Assembly (NCBI GenBank): GCA_011037195.1
Contig: JAAEAF010005048.1
Span: 1 to 64,000 of the forward strand
Length of the DNA stretch: 64,000 bases
Direction: 5' to 3'
Source: Triatoma infestans
Lineage: Eukaryota > Arthropoda > Insecta > Hemiptera > Reduviidae
Shown here: positions 34,160 through 45,731 of the stretch, piece after piece
Position numbering within the stretch: the first letter of the stretch is position 1
Layout of the letters: each line of letters opens with the position of its first letter
Program-made: the position numbers and the translations under genes
Notes under the pieces: generated by a model
The model's input: the letters and a program-made list of their open reading frames with translations, nothing else
Database searches by the model: none
Told to the model about the DNA's origin: nothing

Positions 34160-35250
34160 CCTTTTCAGTAATTTCGCATTTCCGGTGAACCAATTTCCTT
34201 TAAATTTGGAATTCTGACGTAACATTTCATTGTAATTAATATTACGTAAATGATAGAATGATATAATAAACTAAAATAACAATTTAGAGGAAAACATAAC
34301 CCCATCCTTCCTCAAAACCTCCCCCTCTTAAATGAAGTTTTCCGGAAAAAGGTTTCTAATAAAAGTGCAGTTAACATTCCATATTTAAAGAAAATCATTG
34401 GAGCTATTTTGGAGAAAATAGCAGAAATCTGAGAGGAAACTGTTCCGTAAAAACGTTCTTTTGGTCAAACATTTTCTTCAAACTCAATATTTACATTACA
34501 TATTCAATTCTAATTTTTTTTTTTTTTTTTAATTTAAGGCGCGTAAACATCTATGGTCATTGGCGCCCGGAGCCTCCTCAGTGCACTTCCGGCCTCCGGA
34601 CAGTGTACTCTCGTCCAAACAACACTGACCCTCACCGGACAGTGAGCTGTGATCAGTAGAGGCTCCTAGGAAGAAAAAATCTAAAGGTAGTACAGCTAAC
34701 TGGACGCGAACCAGGTCCTCCGCGTGAGAGTCCAGTACGCTAACCACTTAGTTATTCCCTTCCCTTTCAATTCTAATTAATATTATTTAGATAAAAGAAT
34801 TGTATAATAAACTAAATTAGCATTTTAGAGGACAACCTAACCCCACCATTCGCCAAAAAGTCCTCTTAAATGAATGTTCTCGGAGAAATTTTTCAAATAA
34901 ACATTTTGGTTCTGTATATATGAACTTATTAACTCACATTTGAAGAAATCATTGGACCGATTTTCGAGAAATTCGCAAAGAAAAATTTAATATGTAAACT
35001 GTTACTTCCGGTTGACTGATTTTATGTAAAACCTTATTCTCAGATCCCATTCTAGCACTTAAACTAAATATAAAGTTTGAACTTTTTGCCTTTTTTTTTT
35101 GTGCTTTTTGAGTTATGCCGGACCACACACACACAAACCAATTTCGAAAAACGCAGGGAACCTCAAAACATATGTATATCTGGTTAAAACTCGATTTCGA
35201 AAAATATGACACGATTACAATAATTCCTCTAACAACTGTCAGAGAAAGTA
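34160..35250 (+). repeat. RPT-1, diverged unit split by a SINE
   Basis: Pieces 34160-34502 and 34779-35250 are one copy. GCATTTCCGGTGAACCAATT and TCTTTTGGTCAAACATTTTC mark sub-repeats, and the first piece stops at TTACATATTCAATTCTAATT. The second piece resumes TAATTAATATTATTTAGATA and continues to CTCTAACAACTGTCAGAGAA. The 106-codon minus-strand frame at 34949-35269 is a shadow. Confidence 0.8.
34516..34765 (-). mobile_element. SINE family A, full length, with 13-bp target-site duplication
   Basis: On the minus strand: tRNA-like head AACTAAGTGGTTAGCGTACT, ACTCTCACGCGGAGGACCTG and B-box-like GGTTCGCGTCC; body TTCTTCCTAGGAGCCTCTAC, CACTGTCCGGTGAGGGTCAG and GGCTCCGGGCGCCAATGACC; then GCGCCTTAAATT and a 17-base A run. 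TTCAATTCTAATT flanks it at 34503-34515 and 34766-34778. Removing one copy plus the SINE restores the RPT-1 order ATTCTAATTAATATTATTTA. This copy defines the family length at about 250 bp. The head has A- and B-box positions but no good cloverleaf. Confidence 0.9.
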
Positions 35251-35284
35251 AATACATGATGCAGGTCATGTAAAATTACTTCAA

Positions 35285-35510
35285 CCATTTCTGAAAAAAA
35301 AAAGCATTGCAAAAACTGAAGAATCAATTATTTATCTCAAATTTGCAGTTAACCGATTTTTCATCAAACTCAGAAGTTAGCCACACATTTTTTTGATTTC
35401 TTTCAAGAATTAAAGTGAGTAAAAAAATTAATGCTTGAATTATTTTGTAACATAAGGGGATTGAAATTGAGCTAATAGTTAGGTTTATGTGGTGGATATG
35501 AAGGCAAACC
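35285..35510 (+). repeat. RPT-1-like, very diverged
   Basis: AACCGATTTTTCATCAAACT and AGAAGTTAGCCACACATTTT resemble a sub-repeat. It lies just downstream of another unit in the same orientation, so it may be the eroded next member of a head-to-tail array. Confidence 0.4.
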
Positions 35511-35835
35511 ATTTAATTATTTGAATGTACCATCCTGTCAAAACCACTGGACAGAAATCCTATTATAATTGAAATGTTCGTGTTATAACAGTTTGGTTTG
35601 TGTGTCTAGTAATTATTATCATTTGAATTCAACTACTTGCACTCAATTTCTATCAAGTAATAAATATCAGTTGTTAGAAATTTTAGAACAAGAATGTCAA
35701 ATAATTTTATGTTTTGTTATATATTATAATAAAGGCTGATATTTATTTATAATATTTGAATAAGAATAAATGAGTTAATTAATTTCTTTAATGTCATATC
35801 ACGCTAGAATAAAAAAACTAATTAGGAATTTGGTA

Positions 35836-37448
35836 GACGTACTAGATGAGTTACACGCCACTGACGTAATGACTGAATTAGACGCTCCCCTGCCTCTCTC
35901 CTTACCTCTAAAAGCGTTCACCCCACTGATGTTAAACATATCATAAAAAACTTACCGTCTAAAAAATCTTCTGGATACGACTTAATAACAACTCAAATTA
36001 TTCGTCATCTTTCAAAAAAAGCCATAGTTTTTCTCACTTACAGTTATAATTCTGTTCTCAGAACCACATATTTTCCTCTAATGTGGAAATTCTCTACGAT
36101 AAAAATGATTCTGAAACCTAATAAACCTTCCCAGCTTCCATCCTCATACAGGCCATAAGTCTGTTACCTATTTTAGGAAAAATACTAGAGAAATTATTAT
36201 TGAAACGGATTTACCCCATTCTGGAAACTAAACAAATCATTCCATCACATCAGTTTGGCTTTCGACAACATCACAGCACCATTCATCAGTGCCATAGAGT
36301 AGTGGACACCTTTGCTTCGACACTTGATCGGAAATAGTACTGCTGTAGTGCCTTCCTCGACGTGGCTCAAGCCTTCGATAGGGTGTGGCATCCAGGATTT
36401 CTGTGGAAAGCTAAAGAAATGCGTACCATCAACCTATAACTTACTTATCAAGTCTTATGTATCCGACCGCTACTTCCAGATTAGTTGCGGATCTGCTACC
36501 TCTGGCTACTCGCTGGCCGGCGCCGGAGTTCCTCAGGGTAATATACTTGGTCCGCTTCTGTATACTGTATTTACTTCAGATCTACCAACCTATACAAACA
36601 CTCTTCTTTGCTGATGATACCGCCATCCTTGCATCCAGCTCTGATCCCATCAATGCCTCCACTCTCTTACAGACTCATTTAAATAAAATAAAATCTTGGG
36701 CCAAAAAATGGCGGATTAAACTCAACCCACAAAAATGTCAACAAATCACCATTACTCTGCGTCGTGCCTCCTGTCCTTCAGTAAACTTCAACTCAATACC
36801 ACTCTCTCCTACAAACTTAGTTCGCTATCTTGGGATGTACATCGACAGAAGACTAACATGGAATCCACATACGAAACTAAAAAGATTGGAACTTAACAAA
36901 CGGAATAAGTTACTACTCAGACTAATAGGAAGACGATCGAAACTACCTCTTGAGCACAAACGACTACTTAAAACTGTATACTCAAACCGATGTGGACTTA
37001 CGGACTTGAACTGTCGGGTTCAACCAAACGCTCAAATTCCCAGAAAATTCAGTCTTTTCTGTCAAAAGTTCTCCTTCAGATAACAGATGCTCCATTCTAT
37101 GTCTCTAACTCTACCCTTCACAACGATCTCAAAATCCCATATGTATCTGAAGCTGTCAAATCTAAATATAAAAAATTCTATGACTCTCTTACTCTCAACT
37201 CTAATCCTCTTGTTCACAATCTCGCCTCCACAACTATACCAGATAATCCACCCCGTCGACTGAACCGCTGTTGGCCCCGTGATCACCTCCAGCAATAGGA
37301 AATAATTCATGTGAGAGTGTTACCGCTGGATAGCTTCTCTCCTCCAGCCAATCACGTTATTCATCATCACACATCATCATATTCACTCATTATATTTATT
37401 TATGTATATTGTGAATTTCAAATAAAAAAAAAAGAAAAGAAAAAATTA
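35836..37448 (+). pseudogene. Jockey-like non-LTR retrotransposon, 5'-truncated, with poly(A) tail
   Basis: What it was: the reverse transcriptase of a Jockey-clade element. Seen in order: NLPSKKSSGYDLITTQIIRH, ILKPNKP then SSYRP (a 1-base loss follows), PSHQFGFRQHHSTIHQ, a stop at about 36334, FLDVAQAFDRVWHPG, GVPQGNILGPLLYTVF, a frameshift, then the catalytic-box region FADDTAILASS at about 36607, KSWAKKWRIKLNPQKCQ and NLVRYLGMYIDRRLTW, a further frameshift, and a C-terminal frame ending about 37298. A 3' untranslated stretch is followed by an A-rich tail at 37423-37446. The endonuclease domain and ORF1 are absent. Both RT halves are present but broken by one stop and at least three frameshifts. 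Confidence 0.92.
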
Positions 37449-37602
37449 ATTTGTTAAATTTATGTCAATGATTATTCACGCAAACTCACAATGTACCAAC
37501 AAAATTAAAAAAAAAAAAATTATTAAAATGGCAGAAATTACAGGGCTAATTATTATTTAATTTGTACCCTAATTTAACTTAGACCTTTTGTAACACATGT
37601 TA

Positions 37603-37655
37603 ATTTTTTTTTGGTGCGCTTCAACTACGGTGGTTATTAGCACCCCGAGTGATAA
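37603..37655 (-). mobile_element. SINE family A, 3' tip only
   Basis: On the minus strand GGGGTGCTAATAACCACCGT, then AGTTGAAGCGCACCAAAAAA, a diverged version of the family's CGCAAATGACCATAGATGTTGATGCGCC tail. Only about 50 bp remain. Confidence 0.5.
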
Positions 37656-38616
37656 ACATAATATGTTAATAATTCAAATTTAATTTTTTGCAATTAAATA
37701 AAATTTTTAATTCAATCAACTTGTTATTCGTATTAGTAATTAATTTTACTAATCAGTTAAATTAAACATACTCCATGAAAATTAATGAAACATATTTGTT
37801 CAAATTATAAAAGTTTAATTGCATGCTAGATTGATTTATGATTAAATTAATTTAGAATAGGAATATTTTAATAAAATAATAATAATTACTATTATTTGTT
37901 TAAATGTTGAAGTTGTTTGCAATGGACTTCTTAAATTCAAGAGTAGCATGTGCCTTCTGTGGTGTTTCCAGTCTTTCGGGCAGATAACGGTGGCTTAACA
38001 ATGGATTCAGTTTGATCAAATCCAAAATTAACCTAATTAATTAACCGGCTGCATTTCTCTATAAACCTAATAACCATATTAGTTAGATAGTATAAAGATT
38101 AACCTTTAATGTGGGGAGGGGGGATCTTTGAGTAATTGGATACAGATTTTTAGAAGCGTTTACAGAATACTTCCAGGGATGGATCTTTTGGATAAAAAAT
38201 AAAGAAGAAAAATAACTTTCACTAGAGATATAACCGGAAGTGTGCCTTGAACAAAAAAACAAAAATCTGAAACCAAGATTTAATGTTCAATGACTGCGAA
38301 AACATAGATTTCAAGGTGATGAAAAAGTGCAAATCTTTATTGCGCCTAATTTATGAAATTATTAATTACACTAGATCGATAAGGTAATCAGCAATAGCTC
38401 CAAAAAAAAAAAAAAAAAAAAAAAAAATGTGAAATTGAAATAGGGTAAAGTTAGGGGAGACGACGTAAGATTTCAGAGTCATGCTCATATATTAAAATAT
38501 AGGAGATATATTAAAGATGTAATGTTATAAAACACTGCTATTATCTACAGAACAAAATGTTATTTTTCGAAATAAAGACATTCTCCAGATTTATTCCAAT
38601 ATAAAATAGATGTACA
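37656..38616. other. AT-rich stretch, nothing recognised
   Basis: Contains a 27-base A run at about 38401-38427. No coding or repeat signal was seen. Confidence 0.45.
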
Positions 38617-38982
38617 CTACACTTGCCCGTCTCTCCTACTATGGTTAGGATAGATGACACACCATAGGTAGGAGAAATGCCATACCTCTCCTCTGTCAAG
38701 GAAACATGACTGATCGACATGAAACTTGGTAAACTCTATGGCTAAAAGTCCAACGTTAACTGCAGCGTGGAAATCATTCATTTCAATTGCAATTGATATA
38801 GTATATAAAAATTGACTGAATGCGTTATGAAAATTCAGGTATTCACCAGATATAGCTGGATGCGTATAAATGTTCGTAGAGCACAGAAAAACACACAAAA
38901 TAACTGAAGAATTTTGCAATACTTTCGCTTCTGATCTCTCTAGCAAGACATCACGTGTCTTCTTCTCTACGCCTGCCATCAC
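38617..38982 (-). CDS. unidentified 121-codon open frame
   Basis: The protein cannot be placed. It starts MMAGVEKKTRDVLLERSEAK, has a hydrophobic stretch SSVILCVFLCS near residue 25 and a mixed remainder (AFSQFLYTISIAIEMNDFHA). It is the longest unexplained frame outside transposons, but at ~121 codons in ~64 kb it could be chance. No start context, splice signal or neighbour supports a gene. Confidence 0.15.
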   Translation of the reverse strand: MMAGVEKKTRDVLLERSEAKVLQNSSVILCVFLCSTNIYTHPAISGEYLNFHNAFSQFLYTISIAIEMNDFHAAVNVGLLAIEFTKFHVDQSCFLDRGEVWHFSYLWCVIYPNHSRRDGQV

Positions 38983-39489
38983 TTCCTAACTTTACGCTAA
39001 ATATTACATACATATGTTGGCCCAAAAATTTAAAATCTTTAAAATTGGATAGTTAAAAATGAACAATGGTTTTGATGGAGAAAATCGTTTGAGGCTTTAA
39101 AGAAAAATAATAAAAAGTATGACACACACATTTGTATCTACGATATAAGTAGAATGGTCTGTTGGCAGATCCCCTCAGTTAGTGTAGATCTACAAAAAAT
39201 ATATTTATAAATACAATATAATATGTTAGTGTACGTATTTCCTACTTTTGTGTGTGTATGTTAAAAAAATTATTTCAAAACTTGTCGGAAAACAGAGTTG
39301 AGATAGATATACATGATACTGATTAGATACTTTTTGTTATATTTGGTACCGAAAGCTTTTCTTTTAAAAGTGATGACTCGCACGATTGGATGGATATTTG
39401 ATGTGAGCATTGCAAGACAAATTCTTAGGCCGCTAAAAGAGAAGAAACAATAATCAATAATTGTGATTTACTAGAGGCTAGTGAAATGT
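38983..39489. other. AT-rich stretch, nothing recognised
   Basis: No signal was seen. Confidence 0.4.
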
Positions 39490-39830
39490 TTTTGGTGTGT
39501 TGAGTTGTTGTAGTTTGTAGTGGCTTGAGCGGTTTTGTGAAAGGGCCTGTGAGTATATTTTAAGAGAGTGAAGTATTATAAAATAATCAAGAAATCACCA
39601 CTGTTTTTGATATAAATATATTCTCTAAGTGAATTTAAATAGCTTTATAATATCACAGCAATTATGTATAAATCAATTATTTATCTAGATTAAATGCTCA
39701 ACTCTTATGTTTTAACTTATAACTGGCACAGTCCTGATGTGTTCTGCTTCGGTGTCTACAACAAACTATATTGTTTGAACGCAGAAGGCAGACTGTCCGA
39801 AAGAATGCCTTCTCTTACAAAACAGTTGGC
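39490..39830 (-). repeat. unnamed dispersed repeat, copy 2
   Basis: The minus strand of this segment carries the ordered blocks listed for 29890-30210: AGAGAAGGCATTCTTTCGGA, GAAGCAGAACACATC, TGTGCCAGTT, AGAATATATTTATATC, AACAGTGGTGATTTCTTGAT, CACAAAACCGCTCAAGCCAC, ACTACAACAACTCAACACAC. The 62-codon plus-strand frame starting at 39694 falls inside it and is not supported by the other copy. Confidence 0.7.
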
Positions 39831-41929
39831 CAAGTGGCGTTGTATTAATTTAACGGATTCTTGTGATTTTGTCTCTTTATAGCAATGACTTTAAATTACA
39901 GTACCTGACTCTTTTCACTGCACTAAGATTCATTTAAAATATTAACAAAATTCTATTTTGCAAACTATAAAATATTCTAAACTATTTTTCAAAACTATCA
40001 TTTTCTTTCATTTCTTTCTTCCACTACACTAGTATGTGGCCACGTTGTTAAACGCCGGCTAATTATATGGTCAAGGTGGGCTACGTTCGTATCGACTTGA
40101 AAATAAGAGGAATTTGTATTTGATAGGGATTAGTAAATAAATAAAGTTGCATTAAGTAAGCCAAGAACTGATTTGGTCTAAGCCTGGTAGTACATTAGAA
40201 AAGTTTACTTTTAAGTCCAGATTAATGTCTGTATAATAAACCCCAAAAAAACTAAAGTCAACTGGTTTAGGCCCCCTCAAATCAAGAAAGATTTACTCCC
40301 ATATGTAATGGAACTTTTCGTATATCATTATCAAATTACATTATATCAAATTACATTATCAAATTACTTTTCGTATATCATTATACATTTTTTTGTAATT
40401 TCTGTAGAAATGCATCATACAATGTAATAATCTTTGTTAATTAATTACTAATTAATTAACGTACCTAATTAATATTAAACTGCCAAGTGTATTCATCACC
40501 ACTGCAGTGGCCAACGACACTGCAGTTTATTGATTTAGATAAACTGTAGAAATATTTTTTTTTCAATATTCATTAAGAGTATTAATATTATTCAATCTCT
40601 ATTATTTAATAGTTGAACAATGCCAATGATTAGTTTAAAAAGATAAATCCATTTTACTCAATTATAATGTAATGGTTTTTCCCCACTCTTCAAAAAAAAA
40701 AAAAGGAATAAATTATGATAATTTGACATGAATGGATTCTGATATTATAGAGCAGAACGAGCGAGGGAAGGGGGTGAGTGATGTTGGTTGATGCAGCGCT
40801 ATCTTCGGTAGGCAGCAGTCACTTGCTACCCATTAAGGAACCCAGATCTTTACAATCCCCTTCACTATCCATCCTATTCAATGACTGGCGGAAGGGTGGC
40901 TTTTCCGTTTGGAATCGCGCCCCCATTCATTGACTATTGCCGCTCGTTTAACCCTGAAAATAAGCTTGCTCATAGAATATTAGGGGAAAAAATGTCCAAT
41001 ATTTTTGTTTTTTAAGGGCAGAAATTACCAAATTCAGCTATTTTTAAATTTACTGATTTTGCATTGTTGCCAAATGCTTCAACATTATAAAATACTTTAT
41101 TTTTTGATATCATACAATAGTGTTAATAAAGTCCCTTAAATAACTATTTATTTAAATTTTGATTAATAAATTTTACTACAACTAATTCGAAGCAAAAAAA
41201 ACTACGAATACCAATTTGTATCCCTCAATCTAAATGATAATTGCAACAATATAAAGATACAAATAATAATCAATAATTAATAACTACTGATCATAATAAA
41301 TGATAATACATGTGAAGCTAAAGAATCGATTGTAATGGCCTCAAAAAAAAGTGTTATCATCAAAGTGCCATGTATACTTTAAATCAATCTTATATTCTCT
41401 TGATATGAATCCAACTGAAATTAGTATCTAGGATTTTTTTTTATTAAAATGTATCAGATAAATTTTTTTGGAATAAATAAATTTCAATTTATTTTTTATT
41501 TAAATTTATAACATGTTATTTTTCACTGTTTTTTGGCTATTTATTTTTTTGGCTGTTTAGTTTAATACTTACAAATTTTTTGTTGGGAGTTGGAAAAAAT
41601 TACAAGAATTTTGCCCTTTTTTAAATTTTCAACGACGTTTTGCCGGTGAAATTAGAAGCATTAAATGAATGAAATTAAAGGGAAACTTCACAGATTTTTA
41701 TTAGAATCGAGTGGGCGATTTTTTTTTTTTGCGAGCTGTTTAGTAATACGATGTAATTTCCATCTCTCCTGATCTATAGCTCAGATGGCAGGGTTAAAGA
41801 CTAGTTAAATGCAAGGTGTGCGGCATCTGGAAGGTTGTTCCAAGCCATCAACCAAAAATTCATTAGCAAAAGTGAAGTCTGTAAGCAAACGAAGCTAACT
41901 ACGTATTTTTAATTCAATATACCTCCCAA
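39831..41929. other. mostly AT-rich; one GC-richer patch
   Basis: A short local duplication of ATCAAATTACATTAT lies at 40326-40370. A GC-richer patch at 40750-40965 (around AGCGAGGGAAGGGGGTGAGT and GACTGGCGGAAGGGTGGCTT) has no frame or motif. A tRNA A-box-like TAGCTCAGATGG at about 41777 has no B box after it, so it is not called an RNA gene. Confidence 0.35.
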
Positions 41930-42335
41930 CCCTTACATACGAATGTGAATCCCTAGGCCCTTACGAAAAGCTGCAAAAGCCGTATACCTCCGCGATGGAA
42001 ATGCGATACCTCCACAGAGTGTAAGGGTAAGATAAGAAGGGACCGTGTCAGGAACACTACTATTAGAAGTAATCTGGGTGTAACAGCGATTTTGGAGCGA
42101 ATGGAGGCGCACCTAACTATGATGGTTTGGGCATATTAATAAGGATGGAGCATGCAAGGTATCCTAAACGAGCCTGTGAAGCCAGGTGTACTGGTAAAAG
42201 ACCATGAGGATGAAGAAGAATCACCTGGCTAGTAATAATATTACCTATAAAATGCCTCGGAGAAACTGGCACGAAAATAAGCAAAGCTAAATCAATGGCA
42301 AGAGATAAAAACGGATGGTGACTCTTTTGCAAAAC
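41930..42335 (+). pseudogene. non-LTR endonuclease-RT C-terminal relic
   Basis: Seen across shifting frames: LTYECESLGPYEKL, MEMRYLHRV, then RDRVRNTTIRSNLGVTAILE, RMEHARYPKRACEARCTGKR and RRITWL. Known: this is the conserved tail of insect RT proteins, with MRFLRRV, RDRVRN..IR..LGV...LERIE and RM...RYP+...E....GKRP.GRPR..W. Several stops and frameshifts are present (for example in place of the expected arginines after GKRP). The RT core and the 3' end are not visible. The 71-codon minus-strand frame here is a shadow. Confidence 0.82.
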
Positions 42336-43806
42336 CTAGAAGAGGAAGTGAATAAGTAAGTAAGCTGACCTATAATATTATCATGCCAACCAACTGCAAC
42401 TATTTAAGAATCCATGCACTTTGAAACCATTGCTGGGAATCAAACTCATGTCGCCTAACGTCAAAGCCTGGCAGGAGCTCCACCTCTTAAATTTACGAAG
42501 TAAATTATAATTTATTAAATTCAATCTATCTGTGATATAATCCTTTCTCCTTTAATGAGATTGTCTCGATTCCTTTCTTTTTTTTAAAAAAAAAAACATC
42601 TTTGAACTACAGTTGAAAGTAACTGAAGTTATTAAGTAAAATTATATGCATCCTTTTTGAAGATTAGAAAATAGATTGAAGTTTCTATGTTTGGGCTGTT
42701 AGAAGTTGCTGAATTTCTGAATTTTATTCAGTTGTTTTGCAGAAAATAAACAAAGAAAACAAAATTCCGTAGAAGCTAATAATCCTGGTAAGGATAAGAG
42801 TTATTCAAACTGTCCATCAAGGTTCTAGTAAAATAACCAAAAAGATCCTGTTATTAAGTATCGTAATTTATTAAAACTATCTTGCTTTCACTTTTCATTA
42901 AAGGTAAAAATTGGTAATAATGAATAAACAAGTGTATATGATAATTGTTAGCCAAGGATTTCTATTGTGTGGGTGTGATATTCTGGGAAGAGGGGGAGCT
43001 GTGAACAGAATATTTCAGTAACATGTAGTCTCACTTTTGCTTTCATTGTGGTATGAATATTTTAACAAGCAGTTTTCATTCTCACAATTTGATTATGTTC
43101 AATATTGATTTCCCAATTTGTTTCTTTACTCGAGAATAACGGAAGTTGGAAAATTTACAAATATATGAAATTTATTTCATTATTAAATGAAGGGCATTTA
43201 TTTTTTCCTTTTTCAATATATAGTCAGCCCCTGTATAACAGGGTTAAACAAAAAATGCCGGTTTATGCGAAACCATGTTATACGAATAAAGAACTGGTAT
43301 AGAAAACAGGGTTGGTCCAAAAATGAAATAAATTATACTCTTTTTATTTATAACTAAAAAGTATGTTTATTAAATTGAAAAGAATATGTATTACATCTTA
43401 TTCAATATTTTCGTTATAACTAATTCAAATTGAACGAGAAAGTTTTATGTTTTGGGGGGAAATCAATCTTCTGAGTATGTTTCAGAAACATCTTGAATTG
43501 TTTTCTTTTTTAAATTATTGCAAAAAATCTGTTATTTTTTCGACTGTTAGCTTTTCGCCGAGAACTTTTTAAATTCTCCTTTATATGGAGCTAAGAAGCA
43601 CTTGAGAAACTTTCTCTTGACTATTGTGTCTTTAAATAAGTGAGAAACAAGTTTATCTGATCCAAAAATTCAGATTATTTTTTTCAATTTCCGCTAAACA
43701 ATAAATCATGTATTTCTGCTAGAATGAACTTATTATTTAGCACAATTATTTTGTAATTAAATCGATTGAATGAATAACTGTAAAAATTTCAAATGAAAAA
43801 TTATGT
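42336..43806. other. AT-rich stretch, nothing recognised
   Basis: Short frames such as 43105-43302 are AT-driven. No shared repeats were seen. Confidence 0.45.
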
Positions 43807-44790
43807 AAAAAATCTGGTGCGAAACATTCACACAACTTTCTCTTACTCTAGTTTTCGCAATTGTGATTGACAAATTTTGTAGTTAGTATACTAAATTTTT
43901 CGTCGGTGATTTTGTGGTGAAAATCGCAAAAATTGAAAAAAAACTTTTCAATAGAAACACACTTGTCGGTTTACTAATTTTCTTGAAACTCGGATTTTCG
44001 GCCATCTATTTATTTCTAATTAATTTTGTTTAGATGCTAGAATTGTATAATCAACTATTATAGCACTTTAGAGAAAAACATAACCCCACCCATTCCCTAA
44101 AAGTGCCCTTAAATGAATTTTCCCAGAGATATGTTTTAAATAAAATTGTACATCTTTATATCTGTAGTTTATATACGAAGTTTCAAGCAAATCGTCTCAG
44201 CCATTTTTGAGAAAATTGCAAAAAGTCGAGAAAAAGTGAAAAAAAATCATTTACTAAAGTGGTAAAGTAAACACGCACTTCTAGTCATCCGATTTCTGTC
44301 AAACTCGGAGTTTCAACTACATATTTAATTGTAATTAATATTGTTTAGATGATAGAATTGTATAATAAACTGAAATAGCACTTTACAGGAAAACCTAACC
44401 CCACCCCTCTTTCAAAACTGCCCTTAAATGAATTTTTCCGAAGAAATGATTCAAATAAAAGTTGTAGCTCTTTGTATGTGTAGTTGATATGCCTTGTTTC
44501 AAGAAAATCATCAGAGCCTTTTTTGAGAAAATTGCAAAAAAGTAAAAAAAAAAACTAGTAAAGTTGACAGATGACCACCCACTCACTGTCGGATCTTATG
44601 GTGATACCTAAAACCGAATATCATGTTTGAGCTGTCTGCAATTTTTCGTTTTCGAGCTATGCTATTCAAGTACACACACTCACACACACAGACCATTTTC
44701 TATAAACCACTTTTTTGGACTCAAATTCAAGGACTTCAAAACGGATATTTCCGATGAAAATTCAATATCGAAAATTTGACACAATTACAA
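43807..44790 (+). repeat. RPT-1, nearly full unit
   Basis: Starts TCTGGTGCGAAACATTCACA. Sub-repeats are marked at about 43957 (ACACTTGTCGGTTTACTAAT) and 44275 (GCACTTCTAGTCATCCGATT), and the GTTGACAGATGACC block lies at about 44562. It ends ATTCAATATCGAAAATTTGA, CACAATTACAAA, without the terminal hairpin. A (CA)n tract lies at 44670-44692. Confidence 0.85.
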
Positions 44791-45723
44791 AAATGAAATT
44801 CCAAAATAAAATAAAAATCATTCAACTAATAAAAAATAACTATATTTATTACTAGTATATAAAGGACACTACAATAATAATATATAATAAATACGATAGT
44901 AATAAAAAAAATTTGTTAAAAAAACAAAACAAAGTTAACAAAATAACATGTTATATGAAAATTGTAATCGGAATTGGAACATAGTAAAACAAAGAATGCA
45001 TCTGGGGAACACTTAATTTTTACTACTGAGTGAGTCTGCCAACCACAAAACATTACTACCCTTAAATGGAAAATGCCGGAAATCTATCCTATACATTGAG
45101 TGACTTCACGTTCTCATACCTATGCGTTTTACTGTTATGACCTCTTTTATAAGTACAGTAAAGCGTCAGATCTTTCTCTCATTTGAGTTGCAGTTGATGC
45201 AATCTCTTAGCGTACAGGTTACGGCTTTCTAACTAAACACTAAACTGGGTTGGTTGTATAGTTCTTTTTCCCATTTTTTTTCCCTTACTCACTCTGTTGT
45301 ATAGAGCCTGAAGCTTTTGCAAGCCTACACTACCGCTGCTGCATCCCACTACAAGGGCTATTAATTATACAGGAAATGCGGGTCTCCACACATTAATTAA
45401 AATGGAAAAGAGGGTCCCCACTCAACCATTAGACGGCAATTCGTTGCTCAACTTGACATTTTTCTACTAAAAATAAAATCCGCTTTTGTGAAATACTTTA
45501 TATTTATATTAATATTAACAACTATTTTTTGTTTTAATAAAAATTTATAATATATTAAATAATATTCCATTAACCCGTATACATTTATTAGATTCTAAAT
45601 AATATTTTTCATTTTTACCAAGTTCATACCTTTCTTTTTATTGGAAACAAATAAATTATCAATTATTTATGTATATTGTATAAACAGTTCATAAAAAAAC
45701 TTAGATAAGCACTTCATACTAAA
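44791..45723. other. no gene seen
   Basis: AT-rich to 45000, then mixed sequence to 45440 (around TACACTACCGCTGCTGCATC) without a frame or motif I can place. Confidence 0.4.
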
Positions 45724-45731
45724 GTCTAGAG

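Noticed and set aside
39694..39882. 62-codon frame with mixed residue composition
   Set aside because: Most of it lies in a dispersed repeat whose other copy (29890-30210) does not keep the frame.
41770..41800. tRNA gene suggested by A-box TAGCTCAGATGG
   Set aside because: No B box or cloverleaf partner segments follow.
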